The position numbers were made by a program, and so were the translations under genes. Source: JBLWXV01 sp048267245 (GTDB lineage: Bacteria; Bdellovibrionota; Bacteriovoracia; Bacteriovoracales; Bacteriovoracaceae). Taken from it: 64,000 nt of DNA. Positions 50,538 to 59,339 of the stretch are shown piece by piece. Within the stretch, counting starts at the first letter, position 1. Every line of letters begins with the position of its first letter. The stretch spans positions 2,341,111-2,405,110 of the forward strand of contig JBLWXV010000001.1 in NCBI GenBank assembly GCA_048267245.1. The letters are read 5' to 3'. Below the pieces are notes generated by a model. That model saw nothing but the letters and a program-made list of their open reading frames with translations. It did no database searches and had not been told where the DNA came from.

Positions 50538-53015
50538 CTACTTCTTTAGACCTTGGAATTGACCTTCGTTAAAGTTGATGAGGAAATTAAAGGCGTAGCG
50601 ACGCTCGATTTGGTTGATCTCGTAGTCAAATCCAAGCATCCAACAATTGTTGGCCGGTGAATAGAGCACGCCATATTTAGAGCGCTCACTCTTTCTGGTC
50701 TCCCAGTTGTAGTCATAGCTTGCATTGAATTTGAGAAGATCACTCAATTCAAAATTGCCCGATAATGTTCCGTACTTATTAATCGGCTTACTAAAGGCAT
50801 CATAGGTAAATGAGGCACTCATATCAAAGCGACCAAAGTCGTGAGTGTAGGTCGTACCAAAAACGTGTTCATTGGTTGCGTAATAGTAATACTCGTAGGC
50901 CGACAGCGAACTATTGGCAAGCGAGATCCCAGAACTCACAGCAAGTCGCGTGAGTTTCTCATCAAATGAGTTTCTCCCAGAAGACACGTCGAGACCTTGG
51001 GAGAGGTTGAAATAGGCCACTTGAGAGTAGTCAAAGTGATCGCGCAAATAACTTCCGTCTTGAAGCGGATCAAATTTCTTTGGAGACTTGCGAATGAGTG
51101 AATGATTCCACTGAAGTTCAACAGTATTGGCAAGTGGAAGCGAGGTCCTACTTGATACGTGCGATCCCTTATATTCTTCAGCGCGAATGGCATCGCGCTC
51201 ATCAAAGCGTCCGGCATCATTTCTCAGTTGACTGGCAAACTTGTCACTTCCCTGCTCTGCTTCGTTGCCAAGGTAGTAGTGCTTTAATTTAATGAATTGT
51301 GAGTGGCGATAGGAATTGCGCACAACACTTATCGACTCACCAGAGAGCGAAGACTCGGCCAAGGGGATATCCCCTACTAAATCTTCGCGCTTTATTTTAG
51401 CAGCATCAAAGCGCTTTTGATTCGCGCGCACATATTCTTCTTGAGCGGCCGCAGGCAAATCGTCGAGGGCCATGTCCACGTTATAGCTAAGTCCAAAAAC
51501 CTTCTCTAACTCAAAACTCATTTCCGATTCGTAGAGAACCGCGCGCTTTTGATAAGAAGTTTGAGTAGTTTCATAGGGAAAATGATAGTTTTGAAGGTCG
51601 AGAGTCGCGTTGGTTTGAAAATTGACAGGGCCTAAATTTCCGAGGTTCCAATTAATATAGGGAGCGACGTTTGCCCTGTGGGCGTTTCTAATATACGTAC
51701 CTTCATTTACATGGTTTTGACGAAAGATCGTCAGATCGGTATCAAGTCCCACACTGAGCGCGCGAAGACCAAAACTATCGGTAGAGACAAGCGAAAAGGG
51801 CACAGTCTCAAGTCGAAGCTTAGGAAGAATCTGCACATAGGAGTGATCAAATCCCTTGGGGTCATCATAAATCAAATTGCGATTAAAATGGCCTTGGGCA
51901 CTTAAGAGAGAGAGCGAAGTGCGCCACTCTATAAAGGAATTCGCCCCTAGTTCTCCGCCTTCGAGGTAGCGATCAGTGAAGAATTCAAAATCTCTAAACA
52001 TATCGAGATCGTTGACAGCGCTATAAGTGAAGTGATGATTGAAGCTATTGCCGAAAGTAAAATGATGCTCGTAATTGCCAAAGGGGCGGTACTCTGTCGT
52101 CCCACTCTTATCATAGGTCTTCTTGCCAAGCTCATAGACTTTATCAAGCGACTGCAAGCTTCTAAACTCAAACCACTTCTTATCACCAAGCACATGGCGA
52201 TACTCAAACTCTCCGCCATAGCCGCGCTTGCCATAAATGGCCGGGGTAAGGGTCAAATCGTTTTGATCACTAATCGCCCAAAACCATGGCTGTCGGTAGC
52301 GAATACCTTTTTCAAGCTCAAGCGAGATACTGGGAAAGAGAAGTCCGGTTTCACGATTTTTCTTAATGGGAAGCACGATGTAGGGAATATACATTACCAC
52401 TACGCCGCGAGCTTTGATGTAGGCGTGCTTAATGCGAATATACTCGCCGGGAGTAATGCTCACATCTCTGCCAAAAATACTCCACGACTCGGGACAGTCG
52501 CGACAGGTCGTGTACTCAGCGTCGCGACCTGTGATGAGAGTTGGCGACTCGCGCACGAACTCCGTTCCTTGAACCACATAATTATCAGAGATAATGCGCG
52601 CATTTCTCACTTCAAGGCGGCCAGTTCTAAAATTAAATTGAAGCTCTGACCCGTACATCGTCATCGTCGGGCCAATGTAGCGAACATTACCCACGACTTC
52701 AGCGCTGCCATCGAGCATATTGAGTTTGGCCTTCTCACCGTAGATGGCGTTGTCGCCTTGATTAATGATCACATTTCCGACGGCATCAAAAGTCTGCTCG
52801 CGAGTTCTTCTAAAACCCTTGTCACTTAAGACGCGAACTTTTTCTCCGGCATCAAATTGAAAGTCTTCGCGAGCGCTTAGACTACTCGAATGTAAACCCA
52901 CGCTCCATAAGAGCGCGCTCAAGAGCACCCACAAAATAGTAGGAGCCGCACACCAAGGTACATTCACCCTTAGTGAGTTCCACACTCTCCCACAATTGCG
53001 TCCAGTCCTGGTCAT
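50538..53015 (-). CDS. lptD: LPS-assembly protein LptD
   Basis: About 825 residues. The N-terminal signal/hydrophobic segment ends near HSSSLSA. A periplasmic OstA/LptA-like domain (repeats such as DGSAEVVGNVRYIGPT and GRLEVRNARIIS) with Cys residues in TTCRDCPESW follows, then an 18-20-stranded barrel. Together with LptE it inserts LPS in the outer leaflet. The start is uncertain: the ATG at 53015 lies inside the overlapping folC gene, whose stop is at 52882, and its ribosome site is weak; GTG codons further in are alternatives. The overlap of up to 134 bases is unusual. Confidence 0.88.
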   Translation of the reverse strand: MTRTGRNCGRVWNSLRVNVPWCAAPTILWVLLSALLWSVGLHSSSLSAREDFQFDAGEKVRVLSDKGFRRTREQTFDAVGNVIINQGDNAIYGEKAKLNMLDGSAEVVGNVRYIGPTMTMYGSELQFNFRTGRLEVRNARIISDNYVVQGTEFVRESPTLITGRDAEYTTCRDCPESWSIFGRDVSITPGEYIRIKHAYIKARGVVVMYIPYIVLPIKKNRETGLLFPSISLELEKGIRYRQPWFWAISDQNDLTLTPAIYGKRGYGGEFEYRHVLGDKKWFEFRSLQSLDKVYELGKKTYDKSGTTEYRPFGNYEHHFTFGNSFNHHFTYSAVNDLDMFRDFEFFTDRYLEGGELGANSFIEWRTSLSLLSAQGHFNRNLIYDDPKGFDHSYVQILPKLRLETVPFSLVSTDSFGLRALSVGLDTDLTIFRQNHVNEGTYIRNAHRANVAPYINWNLGNLGPVNFQTNATLDLQNYHFPYETTQTSYQKRAVLYESEMSFELEKVFGLSYNVDMALDDLPAAAQEEYVRANQKRFDAAKIKREDLVGDIPLAESSLSGESISVVRNSYRHSQFIKLKHYYLGNEAEQGSDKFASQLRNDAGRFDERDAIRAEEYKGSHVSSRTSLPLANTVELQWNHSLIRKSPKKFDPLQDGSYLRDHFDYSQVAYFNLSQGLDVSSGRNSFDEKLTRLAVSSGISLANSSLSAYEYYYYATNEHVFGTTYTHDFGRFDMSASFTYDAFSKPINKYGTLSGNFELSDLLKFNASYDYNWETRKSERSKYGVLYSPANNCWMLGFDYEINQIERRYAFNFLINFNEGQFQGLKK

Positions 53016-54180
53016 ATCGAACACGAGTCCTCTGCGAATACTTTTTAAGCGCAAGTTCTAGCTTGCCCCTGCGCTCACTACTCATCTGGGAGAGCTTCCA
53101 ACTTCTCGGGTGATCAAAGTCCGTCAGACATAGAGTCTCTAGACCCTTAACACCCAAGAGCAGTGTCTTAAGACACGCGTGAAGCTCACTATCATCGCGG
53201 GCAGAAAAGGCCACCCAAGCTGAGTGAGGGCGAACCTCATTTTGCTTGGCGAGAGCTCCAACAAGCTCGCGAAATCCATCGGTATTATGCGCTCCTATAA
53301 AGATAAAAGTGTGCCCACCATCTGTCATCTTTTCAAAGCGACCTTTAAGGCCTGGCCAACTCTTTTTTTGCTCTACTTGGCGCAAAGCGCTTTCATAGGA
53401 GTACTCACCACGAACTAAATAATCCTTGGCCATCATCGCGAGCACTCGATTGGAAAAGCGATATGTAACATCGCGCCCCATCTTCCCGTCGTGATAGAGA
53501 TCAAAGCACTGCTGATTGGCCCCTAAGATTTGCCTCTGCCTCTCATAGACGTAGCGGCTCTTAAGAGAACTCAAGTGAGGCGAGTGCGCGCGCGCGACCC
53601 CAAGTTTTTCCTTTAAGATTTGATCATACCGGTGACCTAGAATAGCGGTGTGGTCGCGCGAAATAGAAGTGAGAATCGTCAGGCTGGCATCAAAGAGATT
53701 AACAGCGTCTAGCCTTCCACCTAGTCCCACTTCAAGCACCACCACTTCTGTGTCGCTCTCAAGTACGAGACCACAAAAAATATAGAATAAGACTTCATAG
53801 TAAGTGAGCCTTAGTCCAGCACTCTTAATCTCAGCGAGTTTACTAGCAATGGCCGCGTGTGAGGCAAACTCACCACTCACAATAAAGCGCTCTCGCACCG
53901 AGAGAATATGTGGCGAAGACCACACACTTACTTTTTTGCCCTCTTGGTTCAAAAGGCTTGCAAGCGTGTAGCAAGTTTCGCCCTTGCCGTTGGTGCCAGC
54001 GACAGTGACGATTTTTAAATTTCTCGCTTTAAACTGAGAAATATAGGACGCAAAAATTTCGCGCAAGTGATCAAGCCCGAGATTGGGTATCTCAGTTCCA
54101 GTGTAGCTCTCAAGCTCCCTCATCAGAGAGAGCTCAGCTTCGCAGTCCTCGGGAGCGAGTACTGACTTAAAATCAAACAT
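52882..54180 (-). CDS. folC: Bifunctional folylpolyglutamate / dihydrofolate synthase FolC
   Basis: 432 residues. P-loop VTVAGTNGKGETCYTLASLL, the conserved LEVGLGGRLDAVN, ISRDHTAILGH and the later ligase domain with FIGAHNTDGF. Adds glutamate to folates in the cytoplasm. Sits directly after accD (2-base gap), the same accD-folC order as in E. coli and many others. Its 3' end overlaps the LptD reading frame. Confidence 0.92.
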   Translation of the reverse strand: MFDFKSVLAPEDCEAELSLMRELESYTGTEIPNLGLDHLREIFASYISQFKARNLKIVTVAGTNGKGETCYTLASLLNQEGKKVSVWSSPHILSVRERFIVSGEFASHAAIASKLAEIKSAGLRLTYYEVLFYIFCGLVLESDTEVVVLEVGLGGRLDAVNLFDASLTILTSISRDHTAILGHRYDQILKEKLGVARAHSPHLSSLKSRYVYERQRQILGANQQCFDLYHDGKMGRDVTYRFSNRVLAMMAKDYLVRGEYSYESALRQVEQKKSWPGLKGRFEKMTDGGHTFIFIGAHNTDGFRELVGALAKQNEVRPHSAWVAFSARDDSELHACLKTLLLGVKGLETLCLTDFDHPRSWKLSQMSSERRGKLELALKKYSQRTRVRYDQDWTQLWESVELTKGECTLVCGSYYFVGALERALMERGFTFE

Positions 54181-54182
54181 GA

Positions 54183-55028
54183 TTAGCTCAGTTGATTAAT
54201 AAAGAATGAAAGTTCGGCCTTGAGTTCGTGGCGATGAACAATGCGATCAACCATCCCATGATCAAGAAGAAATTCAGAGCGCTGAAATCCTTCAGGAAGA
54301 GTTTGGCGAATACTTTGTTCAATAACGCGTGGACCGGCAAAGCCAATAAGAGCTTTTGGCTCGGCAATATTCACATCACCCACCATCGCAAAACTCGCGG
54401 CTACGCCACCAGTCGTTGGATCAGTGAGGATACTAATATAGGGAATGCCCTGTTCTTTAAGTCGATTTCTTACCGCAGACGTCTTGGCCATTTGCATGAG
54501 TGAGAGAATCCCCTCTTGCATGCGCGCGCCACCAGAGCAGCTGACCACAATACACGGCACTCTCTTTTGAAGTGAGTAGTCCATGGCCAGGGCAACTTTC
54601 TCTCCAGTCACAACGCCCATTGAACCACCCATGAAATCAAAATTCATGACGGCCAGTGAGACTTCCTTGCCATTAATTGTCCCATGACCAGCGAAGGTGC
54701 CGTCAGTGAGACCAGTTTTCTTATGAGCCTCTTCTAGGCGCTGAGCATAGGGCTTCTTATCAGTGAATTTAAGTGGATCTTTGGTCCCAAGGTGCTCACC
54801 AAAAATATGAAAAGAGCCATCATCGAGGATGAGGGCGACACGCTCGAGTGCACTCAAGCGAAAGTGATGATCGCAATAAGGACAGACCTGAGCATTCTCT
54901 TCTAATTTTGAGCTTTGAAGAATCTCGCCACAGCTAGAGCATTTTCTCCATAGACCGGTGGGAGTATTAGTGGCCTGCTTTTTATAGGCCTTTAATTTTG
55001 GGCTTTTAACTGATTCAAACCATCCCAT
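54183..55028 (-). CDS. accD: Acetyl-CoA carboxylase carboxyltransferase subunit beta
   Basis: 281 residues (family about 285-305). N-terminal zinc ribbon with KCSSCGEILQSS and VCPYCDHH, then the crotonase-like core with GGSMGVVTGEKVALAMDY, CIVVSCSGGARMQEG and TDPTTGGVAASFAMVGD. With AccA forms the transferase of malonyl-CoA synthesis. GGAG precedes the ATG. First gene of the accD-folC-lptD run on the minus strand. Confidence 0.95.
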   Translation of the reverse strand: MGWFESVKSPKLKAYKKQATNTPTGLWRKCSSCGEILQSSKLEENAQVCPYCDHHFRLSALERVALILDDGSFHIFGEHLGTKDPLKFTDKKPYAQRLEEAHKKTGLTDGTFAGHGTINGKEVSLAVMNFDFMGGSMGVVTGEKVALAMDYSLQKRVPCIVVSCSGGARMQEGILSLMQMAKTSAVRNRLKEQGIPYISILTDPTTGGVAASFAMVGDVNIAEPKALIGFAGPRVIEQSIRQTLPEGFQRSEFLLDHGMVDRIVHRHELKAELSFFINQLS

Positions 55029-55103
55029 AGGAATCTCCGAAACATAACAATACTGAGGGCCTTAATCATCTAACGCTATAGAGAACATGGCAAGCCTAGA
55101 ATG

Positions 55104-55757
55104 TTACTTGAGAAAGTTTTGAAGACCCTGGGCGAGGTCGCTGGCCGCCCCCGTTTCAAAGACGAGAGAATTTTTAATATGGGAGTGAGAATTTTGAGAC
55201 TTGAGTCCAAAAATGGCGATATCTGGAGCAACCGGACTCTTTGCTGAGGGAATATGGCCCTCGGGAGCGTAGACTAAAACGCTCTCATCCTTTTTAACCA
55301 TGAAACTCAGCTTGCCTGTAGTATCGCCACGCACCGCACCGCAAGCCTCAATGCGCCAGCCATCCCACTCAAGATCTTCACCCACGCTCATCTCTTTGAG
55401 CACAATGCTGGGGTTTTCCTTATTTGGAAGCACGCAGAAGTCAGGCCACACAGAATTATTAAAGAAATGCTCGCGCAGAGCTTTCACCACACTCGGGTGC
55501 GCCCACACTTCAAAGGGCGTCGCTCTTCTGCCAAAGCAGGTGTCCACTAAAAAGGCGATGTCGGTGATATAGTCGAGATGGGGATCGACGAGAAAAATCT
55601 TATCGAGCTTAACCAGTTCTTCAAGCACAAGTGTCGAAGTAATGGCCCCGCCACCTAAGAGCACGCGCTCACCCACCAATAGACCTGGCGTCTTACTTGA
55701 TATGCTTCGACCTAACGTCGGCACGATTAATCTGAGATCACTCTTCTTAAAGGCCAA
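55104..55757 (-). CDS. Metallo-beta-lactamase-fold protein with altered metal motif, class II PDE-like
   Basis: 217 residues from TTG 55757 (AGGAG seven bases upstream). The N-terminus LIVPTLGRSISSKTPGLLVG and LDKIFLVDPHLDYITDIAFLV align with class II cyclic-nucleotide phosphodiesterases/MBL proteins, where the motif is HxHLDH; here the first His is Asp and the last is Tyr (DPHLDY). FFNNSVWPDFCVLP and LEWDGWRIEACGA resemble the family's later parts. Metal-dependent hydrolysis is probably lost or changed. No clear partner genes. Confidence 0.6.
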   Translation of the reverse strand: MAFKKSDLRLIVPTLGRSISSKTPGLLVGERVLLGGGAITSTLVLEELVKLDKIFLVDPHLDYITDIAFLVDTCFGRRATPFEVWAHPSVVKALREHFFNNSVWPDFCVLPNKENPSIVLKEMSVGEDLEWDGWRIEACGAVRGDTTGKLSFMVKKDESVLVYAPEGHIPSAKSPVAPDIAIFGLKSQNSHSHIKNSLVFETGAASDLAQGLQNFLK

Positions 55758-55836
55758 TGAATTGCTCCTACAGAATCATTTTAGACCCGATTTAGCAGGA
55801 GCGCTAGAAGTTGTTTAGAGGAAAAGTATGACCAAG

Positions 55837-56667
55837 TCACTTAGTTAATAATTTGTAAATTTCTTTGGTATCTATTCCGAGTATCTCGCTCAGAAGTTTG
55901 GCATTTGACTTGGCCGACGGACGCTCAAGCACACTGCGAGCAAGCTCTTGAAGTTTAGATGAAGAAGCCCCGGTGGATCTTTTTGAGTCGCCGCCAGCGG
56001 CGAGCACCAAGACAAACTCTCCCTTAATTGTCACACCACTCTTTACTTGATCCCACTCACCTGCCAAAAAGCGATGAACGCTCTGAAATTTCTTAGTGAG
56101 CTCGCGCGCGATTGCAACCTGTACACTCGGTAGCCGCTCAGCAATTTCTTCAAGCGTGCGCTCAATGCGGTGGGGAGATTCAAAACACACCAGCGTCCCG
56201 AGCTCGAGGTAGCGCTCGATCAATTCCAATTTCTTCTCGCGCTCGCGTGGAAGAAAACCCGTAAAGCTAAAGGGATGGGGAGCAAGGCCAGAGAGTTCAA
56301 GGGCCGTAGTCACACTTGAGACACCCGGTAGCGTTTCAAGTTCAAGGCCCGCCTCAATCACTGCTTGAACTAGCGGGTAGGCCGGATCTGAGAGCACAGG
56401 ACTTCCCGCATCTGAGACAATGCCCACATCAACACCGCTTTTGAGAGTTTCAATCACTCTTAAAATGGCCTCGCGGTTGTGGTCGTGAAAACTAGAAATC
56501 TTCTTAGTGCCCACTTCAATTTCAACCAAGGACAAGAGCTTTAAAAGTGCGCGGGTATCCTCGGCCAGGATCACCTCGAGTCGTGTGAGCTCGGTCTTAG
56601 CGCGCGGAGTGAGGTCGGCCAAATTGCCGATGGGCGTGCTGATGAGAATGAGTTTTCCAGATTCCAA
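55837..56667 (-). CDS. rsmI: 16S rRNA (cytidine1402-2'-O)-methyltransferase RsmI
   Basis: 276 residues, TTG start at 56667. Tetrapyrrole-methylase fold with ILISTPIGNLADLTPRAKTEL, LAEDTRALLKLL, VGIVSDAGSPVLSDPAYPLV, LPGVSSVTTALELSGL and IARELTKKFQ. It 2'-O-methylates C1402 in the decoding centre together with RsmH. C-terminal region LLSEILGIDTKEIYKLL is the family's wHTH-like tail. Convergence with no gene; the upstream plus-strand STAS gene starts about 220 bases away. Confidence 0.92.
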   Translation of the reverse strand: MESGKLILISTPIGNLADLTPRAKTELTRLEVILAEDTRALLKLLSLVEIEVGTKKISSFHDHNREAILRVIETLKSGVDVGIVSDAGSPVLSDPAYPLVQAVIEAGLELETLPGVSSVTTALELSGLAPHPFSFTGFLPREREKKLELIERYLELGTLVCFESPHRIERTLEEIAERLPSVQVAIARELTKKFQSVHRFLAGEWDQVKSGVTIKGEFVLVLAAGGDSKRSTGASSSKLQELARSVLERPSAKSNAKLLSEILGIDTKEIYKLLTK

Positions 56668-56885
56668 AGATAGTCCAATTTTTAAGCCTTAAAGTACCTG
56701 ACTATAAAGCTTTAGGCTAAAGCCCGTCAGGCCAGATCGCGACGCATTGAAAAAACTTCCCCCTAACGCACAGGATCAGGCCAATGCTAAAATCATCTCA
56801 CGGCTATTCCGACCCGTTTAGTGAGGGCGTTTGCTCTCACAGGCGATTTAATAAGATTCATATAGTAGAGAAAAGGGAGTTAAGT

Positions 56886-57272
56886 ATGTCATTAAAGGCC
56901 CGCGTTCGCACCGATGCACTTGGAAATATTACTGTTTTACTTGAAGGCGGACTCGACTACGAAAATTCATTTCCCCTGCGCCAGCAGCTTGGCGAATTGA
57001 TGGAGACAAACCCACTCTCAGATATCACCCTGGATATGCACGGACTCGATTTTGTCGGCAGCTCTGGAATCGGCTTCTTTGTAGAGACGCTTCAGATCCT
57101 CAACAATCGCCGCGAGCAAATCAAGCTCTCAAACGTCAAAACAGAATTTATGAAGGTCTTTAAGCTCTATAACTTCGACGCTATGGAGCTTTTGATGAAG
57201 GAATTCGATGATGATGAGACAGAAGATCTCAACGTGCGCTTTGGTGCCCGCCGCAAGACCTTCCAGAACTAA
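56886..57272 (+). CDS. STAS-domain protein (anti-sigma factor antagonist-like)
   Basis: 128 residues from ATG 56886 (GGGAG six bases upstream); the frame extends 34 codons upstream without support. STAS fold with VLLEGGLDYENSFPLRQQL, DITLDMHGLDFVGSSGIGFF, in which Ser in GSSGIG is the usual phosphorylation site, and LKVFKLYNF. The acidic C-terminus (MKEFDDDETEDLN) is unusual. Likely part of a partner-switching or regulatory system; no anti-sigma kinase gene is adjacent. Confidence 0.82.
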   Translation: MSLKARVRTDALGNITVLLEGGLDYENSFPLRQQLGELMETNPLSDITLDMHGLDFVGSSGIGFFVETLQILNNRREQIKLSNVKTEFMKVFKLYNFDAMELLMKEFDDDETEDLNVRFGARRKTFQN

Positions 57273-57821
57273 TTAGAAACTCAGTCGCAGGAGCTCAAGA
57301 GAAATCTCTGGGCTCCACGCTCTCTCGCCCTTATCAAAATAGCTCGTTCCAAAATGTGCCTTAACCTGGGCCACTTCTTCAAGCCACAACGGATTCCAGC
57401 GCTGGCCATCGCCATAGTCATCACCATACTCTCCACCACTTGCGTCGTTATAGGGGCCAGAATTTTGGTAGGGAGCATTGTAGGGAGTCGGAGCATCAGG
57501 ATAGTAGTTGTCGCGCATTGGAGATTGAGGCGCCTGTGGAGAATTCTTTCTCATCTGGTGAGTCACGATAATATAGCTACCAAATAAAATACCTGTATAA
57601 AGCCCAAGAGACGCCCCAATGGCCACTGAGCGGCCGGAAGTTCCAAAAGCGAGCGAGGCAGTCCCCAGGAGCGCGCCCCCAATAGTTCCGTAGGCGGCCA
57701 TGGTCGCAAGTGCTTTTACTTTCGGATCCATATCGGCACGGGCCTCGTGAATCGGAGCACTGAGTGCAACCACAGAGAAGAGTATTAACGCGATTATTTT
57801 AGTCTTGAATAATTTAAACAT
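57273..57821 (-). CDS. Secreted/membrane hypothetical protein
   Basis: 182 residues. Signal peptide (FKLFKTKIIALILFSVVALSAPIHEARA), then two glycine-rich hydrophobic helices (about 37-60 and 66-87, AAYGTIGGALLGTASLAFG) that may form a Gly-zipper hairpin, and a proline/tyrosine/glycine-rich C-terminal region. Glycine-zipper envelope proteins are commonly outer-membrane associated. No family name is warranted. Convergent with the STAS gene, stops abutting. Confidence 0.65.
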   Translation of the reverse strand: MFKLFKTKIIALILFSVVALSAPIHEARADMDPKVKALATMAAYGTIGGALLGTASLAFGTSGRSVAIGASLGLYTGILFGSYIIVTHQMRKNSPQAPQSPMRDNYYPDAPTPYNAPYQNSGPYNDASGGEYGDDYGDGQRWNPLWLEEVAQVKAHFGTSYFDKGERAWSPEISLELLRLSF

Positions 57822-57846
57822 ACTAAAATTCTAACCGTCGCACCCC

Positions 57847-58146
57847 CTAAAATGCAACACTCAATTGTCTTGAATAGAGTTGGCAGCTCACCTCACATTG
57901 AAGAAGCTGGGCGAGATAATCGGCGCTCTTTCTGAGCCGAGCTTTTTGCGGACCCACTAGATATCCGACTGGAGCACTTTTTAATTCAAAAATCTGAAGT
58001 CGATGCCTCAATACGCGCGCGAGATCAACCTGGCCAAGACCTCGACGTCTTAAAAAGTGGGGATCAACCAGCAGGGCGACGCCCTGTTGATGAATGACTT
58101 TTGAGCAATCGCTCTCAAAGAGTTTTCCCTTTCGCTGTCTCGACAT
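57847..58146 (-). CDS. Divergent YraN (UPF0102)-like nuclease-fold protein
   Basis: 99 residues from ATG 58146, overlapping rnhB by 32 bases. GKLFESDCSKVIHQQGVALLV, RRRGLGQVDLARV and LQIFELKSA follow the UPF0102 pattern (G..gE...A..~L...G..~l..n.r...GEiDl...~...lvFvEVK), giving Glu, Asp and Glu-x-Lys of a restriction-endonuclease fold. The usual Glu before Asp is Gln here. Position right after rnhB matches the conserved rnhB-yraN pair. Confidence 0.6.
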   Translation of the reverse strand: MSRQRKGKLFESDCSKVIHQQGVALLVDPHFLRRRGLGQVDLARVLRHRLQIFELKSAPVGYLVGPQKARLRKSADYLAQLLQCEVSCQLYSRQLSVAF

Positions 58147-58816
58147 ACTCCTTGACCCCTTTAAAACTTTTGCGGTGAACTGGAGAGGGGCCAAGCGTTT
58201 TAATTGCTTCCCGGTGAGTAGCGGTGGGATAGCCCGCATGCTTTTCTAGCCCATAGCCGGGATAGAGTCTTCCAAGCTCCACCATCATGTGGTCGCGATA
58301 AGACTTTGCGATCACTGAGGCCAGGGCAATGGCCTTAGATTTTTGATCGCCTTTTACGATGCAGGAGATGTCGAGATGATCCATGGGCTTAATAGGCGCG
58401 CGGTTGCCATCGACGAGCCAAACCGACTTGGCACTCAAGTCGAGCTTCTCTCTTGAAGAATTCATCGCCATCATCGAGGCGGCCAAAATATTGTGTCGAT
58501 CTATTTCTGCTGGCGAAAGCTCGGCCAGTGAAAAACAAAAGAGATCCCTTTCATAGACCACAAAACTCTTTAAGCTCTCTAGCTCAATTCCAAGCGTCTT
58601 TAAAATTGTGAGGCGCTTTTTATCCGAGAGTTTCTTAGAGTCAGTGACTCCAAGTGAGTTTGCTAATTTTGAAAATTCCTTGGCGGCACTTTTTTTCACC
58701 GCCACAGTCGCCGCCACCACTGGCCCGGCCAGCGGACCGCGCCCTACTTCATCACTTCCAAGTAAGTAGTGGTGATCATCGCGCAGATAGTTCAGATCAA
58801 AATCTTCAAGACTCAT
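58115..58816 (-). CDS. rnhB: Ribonuclease HII
   Basis: 233 residues from ATG 58816; the frame continues upstream through the rplS terminator and is not used. LLGSDEVGRGPLAGPVVAATV carries the first Asp-Glu, DSKKLSDKKR follows, and VWLVDGN with IVKGDQKSKAIALASVIAKSYRDH supplies the remaining metal ligands. It removes RNA primers and misinserted ribonucleotides. Between rplS upstream and the YraN-like gene downstream, as in many Proteobacteria. Confidence 0.93.
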   Translation of the reverse strand: MSLEDFDLNYLRDDHHYLLGSDEVGRGPLAGPVVAATVAVKKSAAKEFSKLANSLGVTDSKKLSDKKRLTILKTLGIELESLKSFVVYERDLFCFSLAELSPAEIDRHNILAASMMAMNSSREKLDLSAKSVWLVDGNRAPIKPMDHLDISCIVKGDQKSKAIALASVIAKSYRDHMMVELGRLYPGYGLEKHAGYPTATHREAIKTLGPSPVHRKSFKGVKEYVETAKGKTL

Positions 58817-58840
58817 AATTGTACCCAGGACATTTTGATG

Positions 58841-58876
58841 AAAAAAAAAGGCCCTCAAACGAGGGCCCTCTTTTTG
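58841..58876 (-). terminator. Intrinsic terminator after rplS
   Basis: Minus strand: GGCCCTC-GTTT-GAGGGCC followed by nine T residues, 20 bases after the rplS stop. The preceding A/G-rich AAAAAGAG makes it partly usable in the other direction. It overlaps the region just before the rnhB start, so rnhB may be transcribed by read-through. Confidence 0.85.
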
Positions 58877-58896
58877 TAGAATTGTCTTTTATCAGA

Positions 58897-59262
58897 CTAC
58901 TCTTTGCGATCGTAGTCAATGGCGATACGAGCAGACTTACCACTTCTTTCACGAAGGTAGTAAAGCTTGCTACGACGGCTCTTACCACGTTGAAGAACTT
59001 CAATCTTCTCAACGTTTGGTGAGTGCCATGGGAAAACTCTCTCAACACCGTAACCGTTAGAGATCTTGCGAACTCTAAAGTGGCCAGTGATGCGACCTTT
59101 TTCCTTCATCGCAGTACATACGCCTTGGAAAACCTGGATACGAGACTTGTCACCCTCTTTAATGCGAGTGTGTACGGCAACTGTGTCACCAGTTCTAAAA
59201 TCTGGATCTTGAGTTACGCGTGCATTCAAGTGATCGTTGTTTACCACGTCTAACAAATTCAT
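58897..59262 (-). CDS. rplS: 50S ribosomal protein L19
   Basis: 121 residues from ATG 59262, with AGGAG six bases upstream; an in-frame TTG two codons earlier is unlikely. Family features FRTGDTVAVHTRIKEGDKSR, VQVFQGVCTAM region, RVERVFPWHSPNVEKIEVLQRG-type core and RRSKLYYLRERSGKSARI. Length 115-125 in the family. Follows the SPOUT methyltransferase gene on the same strand, in the order trmD - methyltransferase - rplS. Confidence 0.96.
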   Translation of the reverse strand: MNLLDVVNNDHLNARVTQDPDFRTGDTVAVHTRIKEGDKSRIQVFQGVCTAMKEKGRITGHFRVRKISNGYGVERVFPWHSPNVEKIEVLQRGKSRRSKLYYLRERSGKSARIAIDYDRKE

Positions 59263-59339
59263 CTTCAACTCCTACTACTATAGACCTTCCAGAGGACCGA
59301 CACCGTGTCGTTCTTAAAAAAGCCTGTTTCCCTCACTCT

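Noticed and set aside
52032..52649. 205-codon plus-strand frame opposite lptD
   Set aside because: Lies wholly antisense to the well-supported lptD coding sequence and shows no family features; long antisense frames are common opposite barrel proteins.
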